Below are positions 44,091-52,156 of a stretch of DNA of 64,000 nucleotides, piece after piece (within the stretch, counting starts at the first letter, position 1; each line of letters starts with the position of its first letter). Where the stretch lies: positions 19,168-83,167 of the forward strand of contig JAJEET010000080.1 in NCBI GenBank assembly GCA_022820835.1, read 5' to 3'. The stretch is from Candidatus Poribacteria bacterium (lineage in GTDB: Bacteria; Poribacteria; WGA-4E; WGA-3G). The notes under the pieces were generated by a model. The model searched no databases. It was not told where the DNA came from and saw only the letters and a program-made list of their open reading frames with translations. The position numbers and the translations under genes were made by a program.

Positions 44091-46013
44091 TTATAGAAAC
44101 GGGTTATTTGCATCGAAATAGTATGCCGGTTCCTCTACGGAGGTTTGGCTGTCCTTTGTTAAGCGGACCGGTGCGGAGAACTGCTCAATGACCTCTTTTT
44201 GCGCGAGCCATTCGCACGCCAATTCCAGGGCGAGTTCGCGTTTGCCGAAGTGCATATAGATGTCGGTTATCGTGCGTTCGTCGCCTGATTCTTCCAAAAA
44301 ATCGAGGAGCGGCTTGAACAATGTTCGTAGATTGTCTTCGAGATACATGTCTACCTGCTCAAGTGCGTCGCGAAGCATCGCTTCGTTTTTCGGTTTGTCT
44401 ATTAGGTCTGTGAAAATGGCAGTGAAAAAAGAGGGGTTGTGTTCGAGTGCTTGATAGATAACCTTCCGCCTCGGTGTTTCACCGTGCATGAGGGTCTCAA
44501 TGCGCGCCAGTTCTCTGACAAGGTATGTTAGGTAGAGAAAGGTGTAATTGATATCCTGTTTGAGGTGGAACCACTTTTCGGCTTTTGCGATTATTGCGGT
44601 TGCCATGGCGGCGGCGTTAAGAAGTTGGGAGTACATATCGCGTTCTGCGACTTGCAAACAGGACGGATCCCCGACACTGAAGTTCGCGTCTCCATCTACA
44701 GAGAAGAGGCTGTCTTTGGAAAAGAGGACGCTGCTTTCGGCGAGGATCGAATGGAGTGTGCTACCCTGTAGTGTCCTATCGAGAAGCTTCCTGTAATCGC
44801 TGCGGGTGTAGAGTTGGACCCGGATCGGGATACCATCTTCGATTAATTGAAACTGCCGCTGCTTGAATTTTGTGCCGTCTCGGAGAATTAGGGTTATCTG
44901 AACAGTCGTTTTTTCCCAGACGTTGTCTTCAGCGAGGTTGCTGGTGAGGATCGCTGCGAGGATGTACCGATCCTGTTCGAGGGTGTCTGTTATACTTTCG
45001 ACTGCGTTTTGGATCTGCGCGTGGATATCGCCTTTCAGACGCACTTGATCATGTTTGGTGTCCGTTCCGTCATAATAGTAGGCGGGTTCTTCGACAGCAA
45101 TCTGACTTTTTGCAGTGGGTTTCATTGGCCTTGCGACCTGCTTTATGATCCCTTTCCATGCCAACCACTGGCAGACCAAATCAAGCGATTCATCGAAATC
45201 TGAGAAATCTTCACTATTGTTTAATCCGCGTCCTAAGTCGGCGTTCAATTCGGTGAGCGTCCGCGGCACTTTCTGCTCGGCAAGATAGTCGAGAACGGGT
45301 TGGAAAATAGATACGTGTGCATCGAGGTAGCCGTTAATCGCATCGAGTGTATCCTGAAGGACAGCCTCGTTCTTTTTGCAGTTGATGAAATCTGTATATA
45401 CAGTATCAAAGAAATCAGGATTATAACGGAGTGCGGGTTGGATGACTTCGCGTGCTGGGATTTCATTATTCAGTAGCACTTCTATGCGTGCTAATCCTTG
45501 TACGACGTGTAGTAGCGATAGAAAACAGGTGAGGTCATCTTTATTGACATAAAACTGTTTTTCAGCATAGATGAGGTTCGGCAAAGTATCAGCGATAACG
45601 TTGAGGAGTTGGAACTGTTTGTCGCGTTCACCGATGTTGTTGCGATTCGCGTTTTTGTCGTACCACTCTTGGATAGAGGCATCCCGTGAAAAGAGGAGTG
45701 TGCTGTGTGAGAAATAGGAGTGCATAAAAGACCCCTGCTGTGCACGTTCTATCGACTGTTTAAAAGCGTTGCGTGGTGTTATATTGGCGTGGATGTTTAC
45801 GCCGTTTTCGACGAGTGAGAAGAAAGATTGTGTCGGACGGATTGCGTCTCGACCGATGATTTCGACATCGAGGTCCGATTTTTCCCATACTTGTGCGTAA
45901 GAGAAACTGCCAGCGACAATTGCTGCGAGGATATAGGGGTCCTTCTCAATTTTCTCAACGAGTGCGTCCACGGCTTCGTGGTACTGCTGTTCAATAGCGT
46001 CTTGGGGGCGCAT
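44091..46013 (-). CDS. tandem-duplicated nucleotidyltransferase-like protein
   Basis: A 640-residue protein made of two related modules of about 320 residues. Module 1 has 'VAGSFSYAQVWEKSDLDVEI' (G35, S36, D47, D49), the GS...DxD site of polymerase-beta-type nucleotidyltransferases. The matching part of module 2 is 'LTSNLAEDNVWEKTTVQITL' (358-374), where GS and both Asp are lost. Each module then has a helical region ('QGLARIEVLLNNEIPAREVI' and 'RELARIETLMHGETPRRKVI'), a winged-helix-like end and a closing VEEPAYYYD or VEEPAYYFD. A perfect-consensus promoter drives it. Function unknown. Confidence 0.75.
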   Translation of the reverse strand: MRPQDAIEQQYHEAVDALVEKIEKDPYILAAIVAGSFSYAQVWEKSDLDVEIIGRDAIRPTQSFFSLVENGVNIHANITPRNAFKQSIERAQQGSFMHSYFSHSTLLFSRDASIQEWYDKNANRNNIGERDKQFQLLNVIADTLPNLIYAEKQFYVNKDDLTCFLSLLHVVQGLARIEVLLNNEIPAREVIQPALRYNPDFFDTVYTDFINCKKNEAVLQDTLDAINGYLDAHVSIFQPVLDYLAEQKVPRTLTELNADLGRGLNNSEDFSDFDESLDLVCQWLAWKGIIKQVARPMKPTAKSQIAVEEPAYYYDGTDTKHDQVRLKGDIHAQIQNAVESITDTLEQDRYILAAILTSNLAEDNVWEKTTVQITLILRDGTKFKQRQFQLIEDGIPIRVQLYTRSDYRKLLDRTLQGSTLHSILAESSVLFSKDSLFSVDGDANFSVGDPSCLQVAERDMYSQLLNAAAMATAIIAKAEKWFHLKQDINYTFLYLTYLVRELARIETLMHGETPRRKVIYQALEHNPSFFTAIFTDLIDKPKNEAMLRDALEQVDMYLEDNLRTLFKPLLDFLEESGDERTITDIYMHFGKRELALELACEWLAQKEVIEQFSAPVRLTKDSQTSVEEPAYYFDANNPFL

Positions 46014-46164
46014 AGGGTTCTCCTATTTCGATGTAGTTCGGAGCCGAATTTTGCTATAAACAGATGGAGAATTGTGACGTTTAGAACCTCACAGTGACGT
46101 GCAGATGTAAGGAGACATAAGCACTGATAAAGACAAAAGGCAACCTTATTTTTAGTATAGTATA

Positions 46165-46193
46165 ATTATACAGTTTTTTCACGCGAGTGTCAA
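46165..46193 (-). promoter_or_regulatory. consensus sigma-70 promoter for the duplicated nucleotidyltransferase gene
   Basis: On the minus strand: TTGACA, exactly 17 bases, TATAAT, a perfect match to the consensus. It leaves a leader of about 150 bases before the ATG at 46013. Confidence 0.75.
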
Positions 46194-46286
46194 GTTTTTT
46201 TGTGAGTCGTGTGTAAATATTTTGTCAATTGTTGTCTGAATCACGGATTGGGAAATACTTTTTACAAGAAGCCAACGCACCATCTT

Positions 46287-46315
46287 TTGCAATAATTTTC
46301 CACTTATGCTAATAT
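46287..46315 (+). promoter_or_regulatory. promoter of the discoidin/oxidoreductase/selenoprotein operon
   Basis: TTGCAA, a 17-base spacer and TAATAT lie 39 bases before the preferred ATG at 46354. It covers the alternative ATG at 46306, which argues against that start. Confidence 0.5.
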
Positions 46316-46353
46316 TGATACCAAATACAACCTCGAAAACGGAGGAAAGCGCG

Positions 46354-47067
46354 ATGAGATGGGCAAATTATGGGTGGCTTGCGATGATAGTGATGTTAAT
46401 TGGTACGCCTGCTATCTTCGCAATTCATGATGAAGATCAGGGACCTGAGAAGTTTGGACGCTATGAATTCAAGGCGCAAGACATCAAAGCTGCAACGGAT
46501 GCCTGTGAGGCTGGTGGTAAACCGGGACCCGAATTCGTGCCAACAGTTCGGGACAATGAACCCAATTTAGCACTTTTGAAGGATGCGAAAACAGAGGTAT
46601 CTTCTACGATAGTAGGTTGGTGTCCGCAACGGCACTGTGCCGAATATCTTAACGATGGCTTCTACAACAACTGCCGAAGTTGGATTATCGGGACGGTACC
46701 CGGTTGGGCGCAAGTTGATATCGGCGATGTCGCCAATGTGAACCGCATTATTTTCGGGAGCGATCATTCGCAAGGCTTCGTTGACAGAATGGCAGTGGAT
46801 TTTGATATCCTTGTCGCAACAACGAAGGCTGATCCAGATTCCGAAGCGGATGCATGGGAGAAAGTCTACACACATAAAGGGGATCCCGTCAGCGAGACAA
46901 CTGAATTCACTTTTGATGATGTAGAGGCTCGGTGGCTTCGGATCCATATCCGATCGAATGGTGGCGCGCGGATTGACGAACTCGAGATTTACGGTGGCAG
47001 GGATCCGATGGCTGTTGAACCGAAAGACAAACTCACGGTAACGTGGGGAAACCTCAAAACACAATGA
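46354..47067 (+). CDS. secreted discoidin (F5/8 type C-like) protein with VEP...TTW tail
   Basis: 237 residues from the ATG at 46354, which has GGAGG 8 bases upstream and opens a clean signal peptide ('MRWANYGWLAMIVMLIGTPAIFA'). The mature part has 'NLALLKDAKTEVSSTIVG', 'YLNDGFYNNCRSWI', 'WAQVDIGDVANVNRIIFGSDHS' and 'ARWLRIHIRSNGGARIDELEIYG', the galactose-binding beta-sandwich pattern of discoidin domains. Four Cys could pair. The last 17 residues, VEPKDKLTVTWGNLKTQ, are shared in form with two other secreted proteins here (49387 and 59481). The stop overlaps the next gene's start (ATGA). A surface carbohydrate-binding role is inferred. Confidence 0.82.
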   Translation: MRWANYGWLAMIVMLIGTPAIFAIHDEDQGPEKFGRYEFKAQDIKAATDACEAGGKPGPEFVPTVRDNEPNLALLKDAKTEVSSTIVGWCPQRHCAEYLNDGFYNNCRSWIIGTVPGWAQVDIGDVANVNRIIFGSDHSQGFVDRMAVDFDILVATTKADPDSEADAWEKVYTHKGDPVSETTEFTFDDVEARWLRIHIRSNGGARIDELEIYGGRDPMAVEPKDKLTVTWGNLKTQ

Positions 47068-48074
47068 ACTCTGAAAAATCGTTAGCGATAGGCATTATCG
47101 GTGCGGGTCGTATGGGGGGGCATCACTACAAAGCGGTAACCGACTATGGTGGGCGCGTTGTTGCAGTACATGATGTCCGTCTTGACGCGGCCCGTGAGCT
47201 GGCAACGGATGCCGACACAGTACTCGCCACTACTGACTTAGAGGCGTTTTTTGATGTAGAGATGGGCGGTGTGGTGATTACGACACCACCCCCTATCCGT
47301 TTTGAACCGATTCAGATGGCATGCGCCCGCGGTATTCCGATGCTGATCGAAAAGCCGCCTGCTCTCAATATGGCTGAAGGCAGAAGATGCCTTGCTTGTA
47401 TTGAGGAGGCGGGTGTTATCGCCGCTGTCGGGTTCCAACTCCGTTACCACCCGCTCTATGAACGATTGAAAACGTTAATCGCTACAGAGACGATACATCT
47501 TGTTCGAACGGTATGTACAATTGATTACTACCTGACATTCAGGATGCCGTTATGGTTTCTGAAGTCTGAGATAAGTGGGGGGCCCTTACCGGAACAGGCG
47601 GTGCATGTATTGGATTGCGCGCGGTACGTTATGGGAAACCCGAAACCGGTGCAGGCACATGCGCTGGCGATTAAAAACATGGCGTTGGAACGGACGGAAT
47701 TCGATGCGGAAAACGCTATCCAGATGACGTATCAATTGGATAACGGGGTTTTCGGGACGCATACGAACCATTGTGGGACAGAAAAATTCTGTTTTGAAGT
47801 TGAAGTACTCGGACCCCATCTACGGCTACACGCAAATATGACAGACAATACTATTCACGGCTACCTTAATGGCGAAATCGTCAACGAACCGGTCGTTGGC
47901 GAGAACAGTTTAGGGTTAGATAAAACTGGGGCATGGCTGCAGGCTATTGAAACAGGTGATAGGTCACTCATTCGATCGCCTTTCGCTGACGCAGTTCAGA
48001 CGCTTGCACTGATTGATGCCGCGGTCCAAAGCCGCGGCACCGGTAGATTTATTAACGTGGAAGAATTGGATTAG
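47064..48074 (+). CDS. Gfo/Idh/MocA family oxidoreductase
   Basis: 336 residues from the ATG at 47064, which overlaps the upstream stop as ATGA; the in-frame GTG at 47043 is less likely. The Rossmann loop is 'GIIGAGRMGGHH', the lysine motif 'LIEKPPALNMAEG', and 'PEQAVHVLDCARYVMG' sits at the catalytic His position. It is the fourth family member in the window. Coupling to a secreted carbohydrate-binding-like protein suggests that it handles a sugar released outside the cell, but the substrate is unknown. Confidence 0.87.
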   Translation: MNSEKSLAIGIIGAGRMGGHHYKAVTDYGGRVVAVHDVRLDAARELATDADTVLATTDLEAFFDVEMGGVVITTPPPIRFEPIQMACARGIPMLIEKPPALNMAEGRRCLACIEEAGVIAAVGFQLRYHPLYERLKTLIATETIHLVRTVCTIDYYLTFRMPLWFLKSEISGGPLPEQAVHVLDCARYVMGNPKPVQAHALAIKNMALERTEFDAENAIQMTYQLDNGVFGTHTNHCGTEKFCFEVEVLGPHLRLHANMTDNTIHGYLNGEIVNEPVVGENSLGLDKTGAWLQAIETGDRSLIRSPFADAVQTLALIDAAVQSRGTGRFINVEELD

Positions 48075-48170
48075 GAAAGCGCGAAGCTTGGAACGGAGTG
48101 GAAAGCGGATATACGGAAAAGCACTTGAAGCCTCTAATCCGTTTCACCGAACCGCAAGGAAAATAAAAAA

Positions 48171-48509
48171 ATGATAGATTGGATCTATTTTCGGAACAGC
48201 TGAAACTCATGTAAAAAAGTGCAAGAGTTTCTTGACACACATAATTTACAAGCAGAAAACCGTACAGACGCTCGCAAAGAGCGGATGGAGGCCGAAGCGG
48301 TATGGGCTTTAATGGGCGATGCGAAGCAGATCGTTGTCGCGAAAGGGAAGCGCGTTGAAACTTTCGTGCCGTCTGAAGAGGCAGAGGAGCCGATTTTGAA
48401 AGCGGTCCTCGGTCGTAGTGGTAGCCTACGCGCACCGACACTTCAGAGTGGGGATGTCTTTTTTGTCGGCTACAACGTGGCACTTTATGAGAACCCTCCG
48501 TTCGTCTAA
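48171..48509 (+). CDS. ArsC-family selenoprotein (in-frame TGA at 48201-48203)
   Basis: From an ATG at 48171 with AGGA 10 bases upstream, the frame reads MIDWIYFRNS, then TGA, then NSCKKVQEFLD, and runs on to TAA at 48509: 112 residues if TGA is selenocysteine (position 11). This gives a U-x-x-C redox motif where ArsC-like thioredoxin-fold proteins have Cys, and the rest fits that family: 'DARKERMEAEAVWALMGDA', 'QIVVAKGKRVETFVP', 'LGRSGSLRAPTLQSGDVFFVGYN'. A SECIS-like hairpin lies 23 bases after the TGA. Standard calling would start at the GTG at 48219 and lose the active site. It sits between an oxidoreductase and an epimerase gene on one transcript. Probably a redox enzyme; whether it reduces arsenate is unknown. 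Confidence 0.82.
48210..48250 (+). promoter_or_regulatory. bacterial SECIS-like hairpin
   Basis: Outer stem TGTAAA (48210-48215) with TTTACA (48245-48250). Inner stem GTGCAAG (48219-48225) with CTTG-A-CAC (48231-48238), one bulged A. The apical loop AGTTT (48226-48230) has the G-U expected for SelB binding and starts 23 bases after the TGA, within the usual bacterial distance. It lies inside the coding frame, as bacterial SECIS elements do. Confidence 0.7.
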
Positions 48510-48530
48510 ATCCTACGAGGACGAAAACCG

Positions 48531-49298
48531 ATGGCAACCATTGAAAAAGTCTTAATTACCGGCGCGAGCGGGTATTTAGCGCGATTTATCATTGATCGGC
48601 TGCACGGCACGTACCGGTTGACGCTCACCGACATCGTTGAACCAGAGCGTATACCTGAGAGCACGACTTTTATCAAGGCGGATGTGACAAATGCTTCTGA
48701 AATCGAGGCAGCGTGTGCGGATCAGGATGCTGTTGTGCATCTCGTCGCGCTGGTACGGGAACGGTTCGATAAACCCGCCTCATTATTTGCGGATGTGATG
48801 GTGAAAGGCACGTGGAATGTGGCAGAAGCCTGTGTCCAGCGAGGTGTTCGGAGATTGGTGAATATTTCGAGTATCTCGGCGTGCCCGCCTGCTCCGAGTG
48901 CTAAACTGCCGTACGAGGTAGGCGACGATTTTCAGTTCGGTCCGGGGGATATCTACTATTCGCTGGCGAAGTATCTCGGTGAACAGATCGGTGCGGCGTA
49001 TCATCAGGCACGCGGGTTGGAGGTGATTCATGTCCGACCGGGTGTCATCGCTGGTGATGGACACAATCCGGGTCCGACGGCTCCAGAGACCGTAACGGGT
49101 CCGTGGTTCGTTTATGTCGATCCGAGGGATGTTGCACAGTGTGTTGCCCGTGCGATTGAGACAGAGGCAGTGAAGTATGGCGCGTACAACGCTGTCGCTG
49201 GACGGGCGGATTCCCGTTTCTCGTGGCAACAGGCAGCAGATGATTTAGGGTATTCACCGGAACACAACTGGCCAGAGATCCCCGACGGCGAGACATAA
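48531..49298 (+). CDS. NAD-dependent epimerase/dehydratase family protein
   Basis: A 255-residue extended-type short-chain dehydrogenase. 'VLITGASGYLARFI' is the GxxGxxG dinucleotide site, 'FIKADVTNASEIE' and 'AVVHLVALV' follow, the catalytic Ser lies in 'LVNISSISA' and Tyr/Lys in 'YYSLAKYLGE'. The family acts on nucleotide sugars and related alcohols. The protein is shorter than classical UDP-sugar epimerases. It is 21 bases after the selenoprotein gene and last in the operon, followed by a strong terminator. The substrate is not predictable. Confidence 0.87.
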   Translation: MATIEKVLITGASGYLARFIIDRLHGTYRLTLTDIVEPERIPESTTFIKADVTNASEIEAACADQDAVVHLVALVRERFDKPASLFADVMVKGTWNVAEACVQRGVRRLVNISSISACPPAPSAKLPYEVGDDFQFGPGDIYYSLAKYLGEQIGAAYHQARGLEVIHVRPGVIAGDGHNPGPTAPETVTGPWFVYVDPRDVAQCVARAIETEAVKYGAYNAVAGRADSRFSWQQAADDLGYSPEHNWPEIPDGET

Positions 49299-49320
49299 GG
49301 ACGTTAGCGGATATGAAAAA

Positions 49321-49360
49321 CGGAAACCCAAACCAAGTTATGACTCGATTTGGGTTTCCG
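49321..49360. terminator. strong bidirectional intrinsic terminator
   Basis: A perfect 12-bp stem CGGAAACCCAAA / TTTGGGTTTCCG with a 16-base loop lies between convergent genes. An A-run precedes it (GAAAAA) and ATTT follows, so it can end transcripts from both sides. Confidence 0.85.
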
Positions 49361-49386
49361 ATTTAGAAAATGTCTGGTATTTGCGT

Positions 49387-50082
49387 TTAGCGGGCGTTTT
49401 TGATGCGTCCCCATGTGGTTGCGAGCTTGGATTTAGGTTCTACGGGATAACTGTCATCGCCGAAGAACTCAATTTCGCCAATTTGGAAGTACGCCCCAGC
49501 CGGGTTCGTTGCGGTGTCAAAAGTGACATGCCGGAAAAACTGATACCCGATTTTTTGCTTGTCGTAATCTTCGCCTGCCTCAAAAAGGACGACTTGCAGT
49601 CGCTGATCCCAAAAGCTATCCCCGTCGTGGGCAAAGATGGTATCAAACTCCTCGCCGTCGTTTGAGCCTTGAACTTCCCACACTGTAGGGTCCCTTCCAG
49701 GAACATCGTTCGCTGAAGATACGGTGAAGTGTGTCAATGCGTACGGCTCATCAAACTCGGCCATTACCCATAGCCCTTCTTCTGGGATGCCGCCTCCCTT
49801 TCCGCAGCACCATTTGTCATTGCTGGGTCCAAGGCGGTTATCGAAGACGTTAAACGAAAATTCGCCGCCCGCGAATCCGGGTTCCTCGTTAGATGTGAAA
49901 GTGGCGTTGTACCCTTCATCTGCTTCAGGTTCACCATCGTCTTCTGGGTCGGTGAGGTCTCCGCCTAAGAGTGAGTCCGTTCCTGTTCCTAAGACTTCCT
50001 CCGCCTGTGCTATTTCGCTTGTGCTGATAACACAAAAGGCTATCATCAACACAAATCCTGCTAATACCGATATAATTTTCAT
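49387..50082 (-). CDS. secreted discoidin-like protein with VEP...TTW tail
   Basis: A 231-residue protein with a signal peptide ('MKIISVLAGFVLMIAFCVISTSEIAQA'), an acidic linker (residues about 35-60) and an F5/8 type C-like domain: 'LWVMAEFDEPYALTHFTVSSAND', 'PTVWEVQGSNDGEEFDTIF', 'FFRHVTFDTATNPAGAYFQIGEIEFFG'. Two adjacent Cys occur in 'WCCGKGGG'. It ends in VEPKSKLATTWGRIKNAR, the tail shared with the proteins at 46354 and 59481. It lies convergent to the selenoprotein operon. It is probably a surface or extracellular binding protein. Confidence 0.82.
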   Translation of the reverse strand: MKIISVLAGFVLMIAFCVISTSEIAQAEEVLGTGTDSLLGGDLTDPEDDGEPEADEGYNATFTSNEEPGFAGGEFSFNVFDNRLGPSNDKWCCGKGGGIPEEGLWVMAEFDEPYALTHFTVSSANDVPGRDPTVWEVQGSNDGEEFDTIFAHDGDSFWDQRLQVVLFEAGEDYDKQKIGYQFFRHVTFDTATNPAGAYFQIGEIEFFGDDSYPVEPKSKLATTWGRIKNAR

Positions 50083-50672
50083 GCCATTTAATCTCCTAAA
50101 GAAATGAATCTCACTTTTACGTGAGTTTCGCGTTAAGTACGTGAGTTTGAGTCAAAGTCCCCGCAACCTAAAGGTTGGAGAAACCTGTGCTTTATAGCAG
50201 TTCGCATTTCCGAGGAAATGTCGGATGTCTGCTCCACAGTGAGACCTAAGCAACCCACTTGTCTAAAGGACAACTATCTCGTTTTGAGAGTGCGTTTTTA
50301 GTGAACCTACGCTTTTACCTGTAGTGTTCATTACGCTCAGGTGTTCCGTCAGCAGCTATCTGTTTCTTTTTCTTATAGTGCTGTCGTTTTACACGAGTTG
50401 CACACCGGATAGCGAACAGCAGCCTAACTCGCAAGCTTACACTAAAAGGATATGCTACCATATTTTCGACTAAAAGTCAAATCTTTTTTTCTCGTCAATC
50501 AATACTTATGCCTGCCTATGTTCCGTCAATCAGGCAGTTTTCTGAATGCCGAGTGCTCTGAAATCAAAAAAAATCGTGACAAATTTTTTTTTGCTATAAC
50601 ATACTATAGTTTGGACAATTCGTCTCATATTTCGGTCAAATTCTCAAGGTGCATTGGATGTTCATAGATACA
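50083..50672. other. 590-bp structured non-coding region
   Basis: No credible gene. The left 350 bp contain many small hairpins: CTCAC-ttttac-GTGAG (50110-50125), CAACCT-aa-AGGTTG (50164-50177), CATTTCC-ga-GGAAATG (50205-50220) and TTGTC-taaag-GACAA (50259-50273). The right part is AT-rich and holds direct repeat copy A (50526-50601). The hairpin-rich part could be a non-coding RNA or the remains of a transposon end. Confidence 0.5.
50526..50601 (+). repeat. direct repeat copy A flanking the Rpn gene
   Basis: About 76 bp that align with 51731-51812 at roughly 85 percent identity by eye, in the same orientation, sharing blocks such as GAGTGCTCTG, AATCAAAAAAAAT and TTTTTTGCTATAA. Relative to copy B it lacks about four bases in the promoter spacer. 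Confidence 0.7.
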
Positions 50673-51578
50673 TCAATCGCTATTTGCTGTTAAAACCTGC
50701 GCGAAGTCGTCGAGCGTATCAGCAAGGATCGCAGCGCGATGCAATTGTGCAAGCCGATCTAAGTCGTCAATTGTCTCAAGTGTAGGTTTGAAGACAGTCG
50801 CTGCATACGGCTTTAATCGGAGTGTAAGCACCTCAAGGATGTCTTTCAAGGCACGTTCTCTGGCACCTTGTTCAATACCTTGTTCAATACCTTGCTGTAG
50901 TGCTTCTGCAGCGAAGTGTTCGGAAATAGAAGGGCGTTCCATAGTTTCCTCCGAGATAATATTCAAAATCGTTTCTGGTTCATAGACTAAGCTGCCTAAA
51001 ACGGCTAACGTCCCAAGATAAGCAGTTTTGTTCTCAACATTCACGCTATCTGCCGTCTGTACGCAACGCCGCAACCATGCCTCTGCACTTACCTCCTTAG
51101 GACGTTTCATCAAGGGTGTAAAGGGCAGAAGCCCCATAGGCTTTGCTTCTAAGATGCTTTGTCCGTCTATTTCAATCAGACGGAAAACTTTGTATCGAAC
51201 CAAAACCTCATGTTCGGCTATATCGTGTACAAATTGTCCGGGGTCCCCGCGGCCTGCATCCGGACGAAGATAGATGACATTGGAATAAACCTCTAATCCA
51301 TAAGTTTCAATAAGACGAACAATATAGCCTGCCATACGGAGTGGCATATCGGTTTCGGAACTGTCGGTAGTTTGAAATTCAAAGTGTACGATTACCAGTT
51401 TTCCATTAATTTCCACCTTAATGACGACATCCGCCTGGCGCATATCGACCGTGGGTTGTTCTGGTTGGATGAGTTCGATATCTGTAACGTCAATTGTCTC
51501 AAAACCGAAGCAAAGGTCGACGAAATCTTTAGGAGATATTTCAGCGGTTTTCTTAGAGGCTGTATCAAAATTTGCCAC
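50673..51578 (-). CDS. Rpn-family (PD-(D/E)XK) recombination-promoting nuclease/putative transposase
   Basis: A 301-residue protein. The N-terminal half has 'DFVDLCFGFE', 'QADVVIKVEINGKLVIVHFEFQT', in which ExQ stands in the PD-(D/E)XK active site, and 'RMAGYIVRLIETYGLEVYSNVIYLRP', the pattern of the Rpn/YhgA-like and DUF4351-type nucleases. The C-terminal part has the 'QQGIEQGIEQGARERAL' helical repeat common in this group. Rpn proteins raise RecA-independent recombination in E. coli. The gene is enclosed by direct repeats at 50526 and 51731. Confidence 0.8.
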   Translation of the reverse strand: MANFDTASKKTAEISPKDFVDLCFGFETIDVTDIELIQPEQPTVDMRQADVVIKVEINGKLVIVHFEFQTTDSSETDMPLRMAGYIVRLIETYGLEVYSNVIYLRPDAGRGDPGQFVHDIAEHEVLVRYKVFRLIEIDGQSILEAKPMGLLPFTPLMKRPKEVSAEAWLRRCVQTADSVNVENKTAYLGTLAVLGSLVYEPETILNIISEETMERPSISEHFAAEALQQGIEQGIEQGARERALKDILEVLTLRLKPYAATVFKPTLETIDDLDRLAQLHRAAILADTLDDFAQVLTANSD

Positions 51579-51730
51579 TTAAATCCTTCCGTTGGTTCAG
51601 CACATTTTTTCTAAAAGAAATTATAACATATATAAGCAATTTATGTCCATTTTTATCGCCCGAGCTGAAGGATGAAAGAAATTCCACATCTGTCTTGTAA
51701 TATTACCAATTTTTTTTGGCAGTTGTCCTC

Positions 51731-51812
51731 TCAATCAGGACGTTTTTCTGAATACTGAGTGCTCTGGAATCAAAAAAAATTGTGACAAAAATTTTCTTTT
51801 TTGCTATAATAT
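51731..51812 (+). repeat. direct repeat copy B flanking the Rpn gene
   Basis: The counterpart of 50526-50601, in the same orientation. It contains a complete sigma-70-type promoter, so the two copies may be duplicated promoter regions, one of which has decayed. Confidence 0.7.
51782..51810 (+). promoter_or_regulatory. promoter upstream of the methyltransferase gene
   Basis: GTGACA, a 17-base spacer and TATAAT. It would give a leader of about 340 bases before the ATG at 52157. Confidence 0.6.
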
Positions 51813-51815
51813 ATT

Positions 51816-51871
51816 TGACGTGAACTTAAGGCTTTGAAAGCACTTTTACTAATAAAGTGTTGTTCACGTCA
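51816..51871 (+). ncRNA. candidate structured leader RNA hairpin
   Basis: TGACGTGAAC (51816-51825) pairs perfectly with GTTCACGTCA (51862-51871), and inside it CACTTT (51841-51846) pairs with AAAGTG (51854-51859). It begins 6 bases after the -10 box, so it forms the 5' end of the transcript. Smaller hairpins follow (for example CCTAATTTCTTAGG at 51890-51903). It matches no RNA family known to me. Confidence 0.4.
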
Positions 51872-52156
51872 GGGCAGCTCCCTAATTTCTTAGGTGCGCC
51901 GCAGGTACTACCAATACCCGCGACGCTTAGCACTGCCATAGCACAGGTATGACAGCGCTGGTTTCTATTGTATCACAATGGACGTTTTGTGTGTGAGATT
52001 AATGGAAACCAGCACCCTATAGGGAAGGTTGCCGAACACCTTTCTATACCCTCGCGATGCGCGCATCAGCGCACCCACCCCTATAGTCCTGTCATTTTTT
52101 TTGACCCAGAGAAAAGGATATTCCTTTACTCTCATGCTGCAGTCTGCGAGAGGACT

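Larger units (their letters stand above)
51579..51967. other. intergenic region with direct repeat, promoter and structured leader
   Basis: This region lies between the divergent Rpn and methyltransferase genes. It contains direct repeat copy B, a promoter within it and a long hairpin. The further open frame from 51968 to the methyltransferase ATG starts at TTG without a ribosome site and seems to be untranslated leader. Confidence 0.6.

Noticed and set aside
48219..48509. A 96-residue gene starting at GTG 48219
   Set aside because: The conserved CKK lies just upstream of this GTG and a better start with a ribosome site exists at 48171, so the GTG start is probably an artefact of the TGA codon.
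50101..50450. Intact IS200/IS605 element with guide RNA
   Set aside because: No tnpA or tnpB fragment is readable nearby, so only a non-committal note on hairpins is justified.
51968..52156. N-terminal extension of the methyltransferase
   Set aside because: It begins at TTG without a ribosome site and precedes a typical N-terminus at 52157; the sequence has no domain and overlaps structured leader RNA.
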